DNA of 34,446 nucleotides from Proteobacteria bacterium TMED61 (GTDB lineage: Bacteria; Pseudomonadota; Gammaproteobacteria; Arenicellales; UBA868). Positions 25,528 to 33,650 of the stretch are shown piece after piece. Where the stretch lies: assembly GCA_002171735.1 (NCBI GenBank), contig NHDO01000043.1, forward strand, positions 9,475-43,920, in the 5' to 3' direction. A model generated the notes under the pieces. It worked only from the letters and a program-made list of their open reading frames with translations. It searched no databases and was not told the origin of the DNA. A program made the translations under genes and the position numbers. Numbering within the stretch: the stretch's first letter is position 1; each line of letters starts with the position of its first letter.

Positions 25528-25919
25528 TGACAAATAAACTTTCAATTGTTTGTGTTTCTGGGACACTAGAGAAACTGCAGATGGCCTCAATGGTTGCGTC
25601 GGTTGCTGCAGCAAGCGGTGACGAGGTCACTGTGTTTTTCTCGATGAACGCGTTGCAGTATTTCACAAAGGACAACGCTGAATTGGCGGCGCCAGAGGAA
25701 GGTGAGTTTGGCCGGCTAATTGAAACAGAGGGTGTGCCCGCTTTTCGTAAACTGTTTGAGCAGGCGGCGGACCTGGGGGATGCCAGACTGCTGGCGTGTT
25801 CGATGGCGCTGGATCTCATGAAAATCACTCCGGAAGACCTGACCCTTGAGTTCGGTCCAGCTACCGGGCTTACCGCTTTTCTGTCTGACGCAGAAGACGG
25901 CAGACTTCTTTCTTTTTAA
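25527..25919 (+). CDS. DsrE-family sulfur-carrier-like protein (DsrE2 type)
   Basis: This 130-residue protein has the DsrE/F-like fold: LSIVCVSGTLEKLQMASMVASVAAASGDEVTVFFSMNAL at the start, then LLACSMALDLMKI with Cys91 at the position of the conserved sulfur-binding cysteine of DsrE2-type proteins. Such proteins pass persulfide sulfur between TusA and oxidising or tRNA-modifying systems. I selected the ATG at 25527 with AGG seven bases upstream; a GTG at 25524 is equally in frame. tusA-like and sqr-like genes follow, forming a sulfur-handling set. Confidence 0.8.
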   Translation: MTNKLSIVCVSGTLEKLQMASMVASVAAASGDEVTVFFSMNALQYFTKDNAELAAPEEGEFGRLIETEGVPAFRKLFEQAADLGDARLLACSMALDLMKITPEDLTLEFGPATGLTAFLSDAEDGRLLSF

Positions 25920-25957
25920 CCCTATTGAGGCCGAGTCCACTAGTCAGGAGATAAATT

Positions 25958-26188
25958 ATGTCGGAAACCAAAGTCGTTGATGCGCGAAATACCTTTTGCC
26001 CGGGGCCTTTGATGGAGTTGATTTCCTTCATGAAGCGCGCAGAGGTCGGTGATCAGCTGGAGTTACTCTCGACTGATGAAGGTTCGGCGAATGATGTGCC
26101 CCAGTGGATAGCTAAGGTGGGCCATGAACTTGTCAGCAGCGAAAAAGTCGAGGATATATGGCACATTACCGTAAAGAAGATAAAGTAA
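25958..26188 (+). CDS. TusA-like sulfurtransferase
   Basis: The 76-residue protein has the TusA fold with the motif CPGPLMEL, in which Cys14 would carry the persulfide. TusA proteins relay sulfane sulfur, in sulfur oxidisers usually between DsrE-type carriers and dissimilatory enzymes. The domain is complete (SETKVVDARNTFCPGPLMELISFMKRAEVGDQLELLSTDEGSANDVPQWIAKVGHELVS). AGGAG is nine bases before the ATG. It lies 38 bases after dsrE and 42 before the SQR-like gene. Confidence 0.9.
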   Translation: MSETKVVDARNTFCPGPLMELISFMKRAEVGDQLELLSTDEGSANDVPQWIAKVGHELVSSEKVEDIWHITVKKIK

Positions 26189-26230
26189 GCTAGAACAGGG
26201 TTTAATGTTCGTGATTCTGGAGTCAGGTCA

Positions 26231-27364
26231 ATGAAGATTTTATTTGTCGGCGGGGGCATGGGCGGCACTATCGCTGCCAATAACGTGGCAAGGCGACTCT
26301 CCCGGGAAATGAGAGAAGGGAAGGTCGAGATCACCATGCTGTCTGCGACTGATCAGCACTGGTACCAACCCGGTTTGTTGTATGTTGCCTTCGGGAAAAT
26401 GGGAATGAACGATATCGTCCGGGAGCAGTCCAGCCTGCTTGAACCCGGTATTCAGTTTTTTGTGGATCCCGTCGAAGAATTTGAACTGGCGCATAATAAG
26501 GTCAGAACTAAAGGTGGCGTGGTCCACGACTACGACATGCTGGTGATCGCTACAGGCTGTGAAGCCGTCTATGACGAGGTGCCTGGTCTCGAGGAAGTTT
26601 CGGAGACCCCGTATACCCGAGAGGGCGCGACTCGTATGTTCAAGCGCCTGCGCGATTTCGAAGGCGGCAAAGTCGCGGTGGTAGTTGGTGTCCCGCACAA
26701 GTGCCCGATCGCCCCAATCGAAATTACCTTCATGCTTCATGAGTTTTTCGAAAAGCGCGGTATCCGAGACAAGGTCGAACTGCAATACACCTACCCGATC
26801 GCTCGGATCCATAATATTGAGAACATTGCAAAGTGGGCGGTTCCTGAGTTCGAAAGAATGGAGGTCGACTACGAAACTTTCTTCAATATGAAGGAGGTCG
26901 ACGTCGAGAACAGGATCGTGCATAGCGAAGAAGGGACTGAAAAAGAGTTTGACCTTCTGGTCGCCGTTCCTCCGCATCGGGGCATGAAGGTGATCGAGGA
27001 AAATAATCTTGGAGAAGGCGGCTGGATCCCAACAGATCGCTATTCGCTGCAGATGGACGGCCAGGATAATGTTTTTGTGCTGGGTGATACCAGTAATCTT
27101 CCCATCAGTAAAACCGGCTCCACTGCGCACTTTCAGAGCGAAGTCATTGGTGAGAATATTGCTTCGATTTTCCGCACGGGCTCGGCGACTCGTGAGTACG
27201 ACGGGAAGGTCTATTGCTTTATCGAGGCCGATCAGAATCGTGCAACAAATGCTTGTTTCAACTACATCGATCCCCCTGAGATCAAGGCGCCAACCAAGTC
27301 CATGCACATGCTGAAGATGTCCTACAACCAGTGGTACTGGTCTTCCGCTCGCGGTCTGCTCTGA
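26231..27364 (+). CDS. Sulfide:quinone-reductase-like flavoprotein
   Basis: This 377-residue FAD oxidoreductase of the SQR/FCSD superfamily starts with the dinucleotide-binding MKILFVGGGMGGTIAANNVARRL. A second region VVGVPHKCPIAPIEITFMLHEFF contains Cys158, equivalent to a redox cysteine of SQR. VFVLGDTSNLPISKTGSTAHFQSEVIG (about 282-308) is the FAD-binding end motif, and Cys329 or Cys342 could be the partner redox cysteine. The C-terminus is a short amphipathic tail (MLKMSYNQWYWSSARGLL), consistent with membrane-surface binding. It would feed electrons from sulfide or a persulfide to quinone. Which SQR type it is was not resolved. Confidence 0.82.
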   Translation: MKILFVGGGMGGTIAANNVARRLSREMREGKVEITMLSATDQHWYQPGLLYVAFGKMGMNDIVREQSSLLEPGIQFFVDPVEEFELAHNKVRTKGGVVHDYDMLVIATGCEAVYDEVPGLEEVSETPYTREGATRMFKRLRDFEGGKVAVVVGVPHKCPIAPIEITFMLHEFFEKRGIRDKVELQYTYPIARIHNIENIAKWAVPEFERMEVDYETFFNMKEVDVENRIVHSEEGTEKEFDLLVAVPPHRGMKVIEENNLGEGGWIPTDRYSLQMDGQDNVFVLGDTSNLPISKTGSTAHFQSEVIGENIASIFRTGSATREYDGKVYCFIEADQNRATNACFNYIDPPEIKAPTKSMHMLKMSYNQWYWSSARGLL

Positions 27365-27408
27365 TCATTGCTTGAGCCCCATGCCCGTACCCCAGATCTG
27401 AAATTACG

Positions 27409-27822
27409 ATGACTAACCCAGATACTCCAGCTTCCTCGAGCCAACCCCAGGACCTCGCCAAACTTATCGAACTGGCTGCAGCCATCTCGTCTGCGCAGGA
27501 TGCGATGACCGATGATATTGTCACCCGTCTCGCCAGTGCTATGGGGGAAGGCATGATTCTGATGGATCGGCTTACTCGAAATCAGGGCCTGATGTCGCTG
27601 CTGCAGGCGCTCAATCAACCCGCTGTTCAGGATAGCCTTGAGTGTCTTGCCGAGGCGCTGCGTTCGGGATCGGTAATGGAGGCGGTAAGTGCGAAGACAC
27701 CGAAAACTGGCGGCTATGGCGGACTATTGCGGATGGCAAAAGATCCCGACGTCCAGGATGCTATTTATACGCTGGCGAGAGTAGTTAAGGGAATGAACCC
27801 AGGCGGCGATCCGAAGAACTGA
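27409..27822 (+). CDS. DUF1641 protein
   Basis: The 137-residue all-helical protein has DUF1641 features: ELAAAISSAQDAMTDDIVTRLASAMGEGMILMDRLTRNQGLMSLLQALNQPAVQDSLECLAEALRSG and the PxTGGYGGLLRMAKDPDVQDAIYTL segment. DUF1641 genes are repeatedly found beside SQR-like flavoproteins and formate-dehydrogenase-like enzymes, and may act as a subunit or membrane adaptor. It lies 44 bases after the SQR-like gene and shows no clear ribosome site. It is convergent with the DUF1348 gene, with 28 bases between stops. Confidence 0.8.
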   Translation: MTNPDTPASSSQPQDLAKLIELAAAISSAQDAMTDDIVTRLASAMGEGMILMDRLTRNQGLMSLLQALNQPAVQDSLECLAEALRSGSVMEAVSAKTPKTGGYGGLLRMAKDPDVQDAIYTLARVVKGMNPGGDPKN

Positions 27823-27850
27823 TACCCGCTTTGGGCTGTCGGTGCTTTGC

Positions 27851-28321
27851 CTATTCCGGAGTTGGAATCAATCCGGGATGATCTTCAGGCCTGTGTCCCG
27901 GAGCACTCCAGAGAAATCTCCGATCAACCTCGCGGATACTGATGTCATTGATGCTGGCCTCGCGTCTTCGCATCAGGCCTTCATCAGAGAACTCCCAGAG
28001 CTCATTGCCATATGACCGGTACCAATTGCCATCTTCATCATGCCACTCATACTGGAAGCGGACCCCGATTCGATTGTCCGAAAATGCCCAGAGTTCTTTT
28101 ATGAGTCGGTAATCAAGCTCCCGTTGCCACTTGCGAGTTAAAAATTCGACGATCGCACCTCGCCCTTGAAAATGGTCCGAACGGTTTCTCCACACGCTGT
28201 CTTCCGTGTACGCAAGACTGACTTTTTCAGGGTCACGGGTGTTCCAGGCATTCTCTGCCATGCGCACCTTCTGGGCTGCAATAGATCGATCAAAAGGTGG
28301 CTTTAGGTCGGTCGGTTTCAT
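27851..28321 (-). CDS. DUF1348 / SnoaL-like protein
   Basis: This 156-residue NTF2/SnoaL-fold protein shows the DUF1348 signature: [101 protein letters not shown] chose the ATG at 28321 ([14 protein letters not shown]), which has GAGGA eight bases upstream; the frame is open further back but reads as non-family sequence. Its activity is unknown. It is the one gene apart from the regulator on the minus strand in the island. Confidence 0.85.
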   Translation of the reverse strand: MKPTDLKPPFDRSIAAQKVRMAENAWNTRDPEKVSLAYTEDSVWRNRSDHFQGRGAIVEFLTRKWQRELDYRLIKELWAFSDNRIGVRFQYEWHDEDGNWYRSYGNELWEFSDEGLMRRREASINDISIREVDRRFLWSAPGHRPEDHPGLIPTPE

Positions 28322-28487
28322 GGCTGGTTTTCCTCGAAATTCAGGAATCGTCTTTAAAGTCAGAGTATCATGAAGCGGCCAGATAAACGCGTCAAAGGAA
28401 GCCCCATCCAAGATGATTTGATTATCGACAGGGTAAGAAGATCGGATCCAAAGCTTGCATGACCGTAAATGACCATGTTCTGGGCGT

Positions 28488-28700
28488 GTGTTCTCGGTTG
28501 AATCGGCAGGGTCTGAAAGTGGCGTACACCAAAGCCGGTTCGAACGGGCAGCGCAGATATTGCACCGTCTCGGAGAGCTCCATCTGGAGGGCGTCAGCCC
28601 GTATCTGGACAGCGCTTTCCCGAACATTATCTTCTCAGAAGATTCTTTTGACGCAACGAAACTACAATCGCTTGGAGAAGAAATAAGAAGTATCTGCTAG
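28488..28700 (+). pseudogene. Possible gene remnant or unknown small ORF
   Basis: A GTG-started open frame encodes 70 residues, the last 45 of which look protein-like ([45 protein letters not shown]). There is no good ribosome site, and a stop occurs at 28470-28472 upstream in the same frame. An overlapping frame starting at 28459 is also open. I do not recognise either. It could be the tail of a decayed gene or a true small protein; weak support. Confidence 0.25.
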
Positions 28701-28873
28701 CGGGCATTTAGTGAGAATCTGGAATGGCACCTGAACATCTTCGGGAATCAGTGCCTAATCCAGTGATTCACATAACGGGCGATGCGTTTTATCTAGTGTC
28801 CCAGGTATTTGATGAATTCGAAAATCAGTTACCGCTTGTTCGAACCTATTGATGACCACCCAAGGAGAAACCA

Positions 28874-29314
28874 ATGAATAAAGAAGCAATGAAAGATCAA
28901 ATAAAAGAAGCCAAACTGGAAAAGCAGTTGTCGTGGCAGCAGATTGCTGAGACGACATCGATGTCAACCGAGTTTGTAGTTTCGGCATGTCTCGGTATGA
29001 ATCATCTGGAAAAAGCGGATGCCGATGCGGTGGCCGCATGTCTTGGACTGCCGAACGAAGTATCGATTGCTCTGCAGCAATATCCCAACAAGAAGTGGGA
29101 GCAGACAGTGCCGACAGACCCCGCAATTTATCGGCTTTATGAAATTGTCGGGGTCTACGGTGAAACGATAAAAGAGTTAATTCACGAAGAATTCGGAGAT
29201 GGGATAATGTCTGCTGTCGATTTCAACATGACGTTGTCCCGGGAGAAGAGTGAAAAAGGAGATCGCGTTCACTTGAGCTTGAGCGGCAAGTATCTGCAAT
29301 ACAGTTCTTGGTGA
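28874..29314 (+). CDS. cynS: Cyanase (cyanate lyase)
   Basis: This 146-residue enzyme degrades cyanate plus bicarbonate to ammonia and carbon dioxide (via carbamate). Active-site residues at the expected positions are Arg87 and Glu90 in AIYRLYEIVGVYG and Ser113 in DGIMSAVDF, matching Arg96, Glu99 and Ser122 of the E. coli enzyme. An N-terminal helical domain precedes the cyanase fold, and the sequence ends GKYLQYSSW. A strong AAGGAG site precedes the ATG. Thiocyanate oxidation by the cyanate route, or cyanate accompanying thiocyanate, gives it a natural role beside scn. Confidence 0.95.
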   Translation: MNKEAMKDQIKEAKLEKQLSWQQIAETTSMSTEFVVSACLGMNHLEKADADAVAACLGLPNEVSIALQQYPNKKWEQTVPTDPAIYRLYEIVGVYGETIKELIHEEFGDGIMSAVDFNMTLSREKSEKGDRVHLSLSGKYLQYSSW

Positions 29315-29373
29315 AAGCGCTTAGTCAAACGGATTTTCAAGAATATCCTTGACATCGATTACCCTTGCGCACC

Positions 29374-30624
29374 ATGGATGCAAAAACCAAAAGCGTCTTC
29401 CTGGATTCAATTTTGTATGTAGTGGTTGGCGCCACAATTGGATCAGTGATGGCGCTTGCGGCTGGGTCGTTTCTTTATGTTGCAGAATTCTTGAGTGCGT
29501 TTTCTGATCCTTCGGAAAACCTAATAAGTGATCAGTGGTCGCGCTTCGTACCGCTGGTCTTTATGGTGGTTGCCGCATGCTTGATTCTGGTGCTGAGACG
29601 AACGCTGGGCCTCAAGCGGTTTCACTCGCCGGGTGAGACCATTGCAGCAGTACAGTCGGAACGACCCATTGATATCAAGGCGGGCCTTGCCTCCACTCTT
29701 GCAGCCTTGATCTCGGTCGGCGGCGGTGCATCGGTCGGACAATACGGGCCCCTAATGCATTTTGGCGGTACCGTGGGTGCTGCCGTTGCGAAAACTATCA
29801 AAACCAGAATTCCCCGTGAGATCTGGATTAGTTGCGGCGTAGCAGGGGCAATTGCTGCGGGCTTTGGAGTGCCCCTCGCGGCGATTGTCTTCAGTCATGA
29901 GGTCGTCCTGAGACGTTTTTCGGTGTCGGCGATCACGCCGATCTCAATTTGCGCCATCACTGCGGCGATATTATCGGATCAGTTTAATTTCGGCGGTAGA
30001 CCCTACTTCGATGGACTGGTTGATGATCTCACGATTGAGTTTTTGCCATTGATCATACTGAGTGCACCAGTTTTCGCGATTACAGCTGTGGTGTTCATGA
30101 GCCTGCTGGGAAAGACAATGGATAAGGTTGACCAACTGGCTAATGCGCCGGCGTGGCCCTTGATGCTTGCTGCACTTTTCTGCGGAGTTGTGGGACTTTG
30201 GGTACCGGGGGCGCTAGGTCTTGGACTCGATGTCATCCCGGATTTTCTCACCAATAATCTGCCGATTGCTGCGGTGGTCATTCTGGTGATTACCAAACTG
30301 GTACTTACCATTGCCTGTGTGGGTACTGGGATACACGGGGGAATCTATCTGCCCTCGCTCTTTATGGGTGCGGGCGTAGGAAGTCTCCTGGGTAAGCTTG
30401 CGGCCACTATGGGGATGGCGAGTGGAGCGGGCCTTAGTCTCGCAGGAATGGCGGCTGTCGCGGCTGCTGTCTTTGGCGCGCCGATTTCCACGGTACTGAT
30501 CATTTTTGAGTTCACACGTTCATACGAGGCAGCACTGCTCTCAATCGTCGCGGTCACGATCTGTACCTTGATCTCGCATCAACTCTATGCTCCGTCTTTT
30601 TTCGACAGACCTAGTAAAGACTGA
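29374..30624 (+). CDS. ClC-family anion channel/antiporter, gating Glu replaced
   Basis: This integral membrane protein of 416 residues has about ten or more hydrophobic helices. The GxFxP-type motif GGIYLPSLFMGAGVG is present (C-terminal half), as is FEFTRSYEAALLSI. At the selectivity/gating loop, where ClC antiporters have G-[R/K]-E-G-P, this one reads ASVGQYGPLMHFGG (GQYGP, 122-126): the gating glutamate is Tyr124. No CBS domains follow. Glu loss turns antiporters to uncoupled channel-like behaviour in characterised ClCs. I chose the ATG at 29374, since the upstream TTG at 29365 lacks support. A role in chloride, cyanate or thiocyanate flux is inference. Confidence 0.82.
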   Translation: MDAKTKSVFLDSILYVVVGATIGSVMALAAGSFLYVAEFLSAFSDPSENLISDQWSRFVPLVFMVVAACLILVLRRTLGLKRFHSPGETIAAVQSERPIDIKAGLASTLAALISVGGGASVGQYGPLMHFGGTVGAAVAKTIKTRIPREIWISCGVAGAIAAGFGVPLAAIVFSHEVVLRRFSVSAITPISICAITAAILSDQFNFGGRPYFDGLVDDLTIEFLPLIILSAPVFAITAVVFMSLLGKTMDKVDQLANAPAWPLMLAALFCGVVGLWVPGALGLGLDVIPDFLTNNLPIAAVVILVITKLVLTIACVGTGIHGGIYLPSLFMGAGVGSLLGKLAATMGMASGAGLSLAGMAAVAAAVFGAPISTVLIIFEFTRSYEAALLSIVAVTICTLISHQLYAPSFFDRPSKD

Positions 30625-30649
30625 GTCTGATCGGGCCCTCGTCTAGGGG

Positions 30650-31588
30650 TCAGTGTTTGCGGTCTGGCGTGAACGCGTCCGGGAGTTTCCAAAGCAGGGC
30701 GAGCCGGAGAAAAGCATCAGTTGCCCGGCTCCGGTACGCCGCCTTCCGGATAATGATCGTAGCCGTGTGGGTGGGCAGCGCGGGCTCGACCGGGATTGCA
30801 ACCAGGTCATCCACGGAGGCGACGATCGAGCCCGGTAAAATAGTCCTGAAGCCTCCACGCTTGACCATCTCGATGAGAAAACCCAGCGAGTTCGCTTCCA
30901 GGGTGACCCTTGGGCTCAGACCGTGGGACGCGAAGTAGGCATCAATCTGCCTGCGCATCTCAAAGTGGGTTTCCAGTAAAGCCAACGGGTGTTTTGTCAA
31001 CTCGATCAGTGGGTCCTGATGAGGGCTTTCTTCGTTCGTGTTCACGGCCTTGCTTGATGCCAGAACGAGAGAATCCTTGCTCAGCGTCATCGTCTCAAGT
31101 TCGTCACGCCCTGTTGTCAGCGACGTCTGGTTGCTGAACATGACGCCCACGTTGGCATTATCCTGGAGTACGGCCTCCTCGACTTGGTGCTGCGTCATCT
31201 CTTTAATGTCGAGAGAAATGTTGGGATGCTGACTGACAAACTCCTGAATCAGGCTTACTGTGAGATAGTCTGTAATGGGCGTCAGCGCAAGGGAGACACT
31301 GCCACGTGAAAGATCGCTTAGGTCATCCAGCGCGTCGGAGGCCGCATTGATTTCAGCTAGCGCCCGCTCCACATGGCGGACATAAAGTTCCCCGGCGTCT
31401 GTCAGGTGCACATTTCGTCCCGAGCGTTCCAAGAGTTGCACCCCAACCTGCTCTTCCAGCTGTTTGATCTGCTGAGACAGGGCGGGTTGGGAGACAAAGA
31501 GGGATTCCGCAGCCCGCGTAAAACTCGAGCACTCCGCAACTGCCAGAAGGTACTTCAACGATCTTGGAAAAATAGCGGTACGGTTCAT
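30650..31588 (-). CDS. LysR-family regulator, CynR-like
   Basis: This 312-residue LysR-type transcriptional regulator has an N-terminal winged helix-turn-helix, LKYLLAVAECSSFTRAAESLFVSQPALSQQIKQLEEQVGVQLLERSGRNVHLTDAG. The segments SFTRAAESLFVSQPALSQQIKQLEE and RSGR.VHLTDAGE strongly recall E. coli CynR, the activator of cyanase. The C-terminal effector domain spans about 90-300. It is divergent from the ABC operon and 26 bases from the convergent ClC gene. Its likely targets are the T-N11-A dyads before scnB and before the ABC ATPase; the effector is unknown, with thiocyanate or cyanate a reasonable guess. Confidence 0.9.
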   Translation of the reverse strand: MNRTAIFPRSLKYLLAVAECSSFTRAAESLFVSQPALSQQIKQLEEQVGVQLLERSGRNVHLTDAGELYVRHVERALAEINAASDALDDLSDLSRGSVSLALTPITDYLTVSLIQEFVSQHPNISLDIKEMTQHQVEEAVLQDNANVGVMFSNQTSLTTGRDELETMTLSKDSLVLASSKAVNTNEESPHQDPLIELTKHPLALLETHFEMRRQIDAYFASHGLSPRVTLEANSLGFLIEMVKRGGFRTILPGSIVASVDDLVAIPVEPALPTHTATIIIRKAAYRSRATDAFLRLALLWKLPDAFTPDRKH

Positions 31589-31926
31589 CTTTTATATAAT
31601 TAATTTAGGCTGGTTTCTTGATCAATCGACCCTACCGATAATCGATAGGAAATTCCTATTCCGTGGATAACGAGATCGTCTTCACCGGAATCAGAAGATC
31701 GTTTAATGTGCGAGTATCTTATTAAATGTGGCAAGTATGTCAGTTACTTCTTATACTAGATTCAAATAAAAATAAAACGTCTTATAAGAAAACGTTATTT
31801 AAAATATTTTTTGTATAAGGTTTACTTTTATAAAAAATAAAAACTGAAGTAGTTTTAGCTTTCGTTGCGTCCGTCTAGCCGGGGCGTACGATCGTTTTTC
31901 ACAGAAAAAGCAGAACAGGAGGAAGG
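31589..31926. other. AT-rich divergent gap between lysR and ABC operon
   Basis: The 338-base gap holds no gene. Nearest lysR are the dyads and shared element at 31645-31682; then about 150 bases (31700-31860) very rich in A/T with short runs, which may act as UP-element or bend DNA. No convincing -35/-10 pair could be placed. AGGAGGA before 31927 is the ABC ATPase ribosome site. Confidence 0.6.
31645..31682. promoter_or_regulatory. LysR-type dyads and shared 18-base element before ABC operon
   Basis: ATAGGAA-A-TTCCTAT (31645-31659) is a perfect 7-base-arm palindrome. It overlaps TATTCCGTGGATA (31657-31669), a T-N11-A with TAT/ATA ends matching the one before scnB. GGATAACGAGATCGTCTT (31665-31682) is identical in 17 of 18 positions to 21521-21538. 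Position beside the divergent LysR gene fits autoregulation plus activation of the transporter operon. Confidence 0.65.
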
Positions 31927-32694
31927 ATGAGCAGAAGTGGCGTACAGATCTCTGTTCAGGATTTAACCCATCGGTATTCGTCCCGCGGGCCGGTGACGTT
32001 TGATCAGGTCAATCTGGAGTCCACACCGGGAGAGGTTCTCGCCATCATTGGCCGGTCAGGCTGCGGCAAGTCCACGCTGCTCCACATTATGGCCGGATTG
32101 TTGGCGCCGAGCTCTGGCAGCATTCGACTGAACGATGTCGAGATTAAAGAGCCCTCTCCGAAATGGGTCATGATGTTCCAGGCGCCGCATCTTTTTCCGT
32201 GGATGCAGGTCAGTCAGAACGTCGGGATCGGACTGAAGTTTGCCAGTTTTGCAGAGGACAAGATTCGCGAGCGGGTAGAAAAAACCATTAAGCTTGTCGA
32301 CCTAGAAGAGTTTGCCGAGTCGAATGTGCAAGATCTTTCAGGAGGACAGCAGCAGCGTGTCGCGCTGGCACGCTCGCTTGTCATGGAGCCGGAAATGCTG
32401 CTGCTTGATGAACCGTTCTCTGCCCTAGATGCGTTCACTCGTGCTTCCCTGCAAAAAGACGTGCGTTCTATCGCCAAGAGCATGGGTATCAATCTGGTGA
32501 TTGTTACCCACAGTATCGATGAGGCAGTTTTGATGGCGGATCGGGCGGTGATCATGGCGGGCTCTCCCGGCAAGATCAAGGAAGAGATTCTGGTCGAGTT
32601 GCCAGAGGAGAGGACTGCACAGGATCCAGAAGTTCAGAGGATCCGGGCACATCTCATGGAGACCTTCCGCCAGGCCTCCACCGAGACCCACTGA
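31927..32694 (+). CDS. ABC transporter ATPase (nitrate/sulfonate/taurine type)
   Basis: The 255-residue ATP-binding subunit has Walker A GRSGCGKST (42-50), the Q-loop MFQAPHLFPWMQV, signature DLSGGQQQRVALARS, Walker B MLLLDEPFSALDAF and the switch VTHSIDEAV. It matches SsuB/TauB/NrtD-type ATPases that energise oxyanion and sulfonate import. AGGAGGA precedes the ATG. It should pair with the two permeases that follow and, by family, with the Tat-exported binding protein at 23634-25049; no other binding protein is in the window. Confidence 0.93.
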   Translation: MSRSGVQISVQDLTHRYSSRGPVTFDQVNLESTPGEVLAIIGRSGCGKSTLLHIMAGLLAPSSGSIRLNDVEIKEPSPKWVMMFQAPHLFPWMQVSQNVGIGLKFASFAEDKIRERVEKTIKLVDLEEFAESNVQDLSGGQQQRVALARSLVMEPEMLLLDEPFSALDAFTRASLQKDVRSIAKSMGINLVIVTHSIDEAVLMADRAVIMAGSPGKIKEEILVELPEERTAQDPEVQRIRAHLMETFRQASTETH

Positions 32695-32813
32695 CCGCAG
32701 CGGGTTTTCCTCGTTCATCCCCGGATCAGGATCAGAAACGTGTCAGGTGTAATGGCTCCGAGCAGGCACAAACACAGATCAAACCGTTTGACTAAGGCAT
32801 CGTTTATCTAGAT

Positions 32814-33632
32814 ATGGCCGCTGAGATCAATCCCAATCAGGCACCTGCAGCAGCCTACGAAGTGCTCGTGATGCTGTTGCGCCGGGTGTTGTTCAGCGCG
32901 CTGGGTCTTGGGGTTCTCTTTGCCCTTTGGTGGTTTGGCGGCTGGTTGCTCGAAAGCAACCCCGCGACCATGAGTTTTGCAGATTTTGGGCCGTTCCCAA
33001 CTTTCGACGCAGTGCCTTACATGGTTCAGTCCGGGACATTGCTGGACGCAAGTCAGGCGAGTGGATATCGCCTCGGCATAGGTCTGTTGCTTGCCATTAT
33101 CACGGGAGTTCCTATTGGCATCCTCATGGGCAGAAGTAACGTTTTTCGCAAACTGAGCAACACGCCCTTTCAGTTTCTGCGGATGGTCAGCCCTTTGTCT
33201 TGGGAGCCGATCGCAGTGATCGCCATGCCCACGTGGGACCAGGCCATTATCTTCCTGATCTCGATGGCTGCGGTGTGGCCGGTGGCATTTGCCACTGCGG
33301 CTGGACTCGCCAAGTTGGATCCCGCGTGGTTCAAAGTCGCCCGCAACCTCGGTGCCAGTTGGTGGAACATCCTGAAGGAGATTATTCTTCCCGCCATTGC
33401 CTTTGACGTGTTGACGGGTATCAGGCTCGCGCTGGGTGTCGCCTGGATTGTTATTGTTCCCGCAGAGTTTCTGGGGATCACATCGGGCCTGGGTTACACG
33501 ATCCAGGACTCTCGTGAGAACCTGATGTATGCCGACCTTGCGGTCACGATTCTCGTGATCGGATTTATTGGATTTATTATGGATGGCATATGCCTAGCCT
33601 TCATCAAACGATTCAGTTGGCACCGTGGCTAG
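32814..33632 (+). CDS. ABC transporter permease (first of two)
   Basis: This 272-residue BPD-type permease of the SsuC/TauC class has about six membrane helices, beginning with a helix at about 23-48. The coupling (EAA-like) loop is seen at NLGASWWNILKEIILPAIAFDVLTGIRLALGVAWIVIVPAEFLG. It would form the membrane channel for the substrate with the next permease. It starts 119 bases after the ATPase gene; the second permease begins 18 bases after its stop. Confidence 0.9.
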   Translation: MAAEINPNQAPAAAYEVLVMLLRRVLFSALGLGVLFALWWFGGWLLESNPATMSFADFGPFPTFDAVPYMVQSGTLLDASQASGYRLGIGLLLAIITGVPIGILMGRSNVFRKLSNTPFQFLRMVSPLSWEPIAVIAMPTWDQAIIFLISMAAVWPVAFATAAGLAKLDPAWFKVARNLGASWWNILKEIILPAIAFDVLTGIRLALGVAWIVIVPAEFLGITSGLGYTIQDSRENLMYADLAVTILVIGFIGFIMDGICLAFIKRFSWHRG

Positions 33633-33650
33633 CGAACCCTAAGCGATACG

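Noticed and set aside
26240-27307. Minus-strand 355-codon ORF opposite the SQR-like gene
   Set aside because: Opposite a flavoprotein with clear motifs; no recognisable domain and no ribosome site.
30625-30649. Small dyad between the convergent ClC and LysR genes as a shared terminator
   Set aside because: Only three to four paired bases and no T run on either strand.
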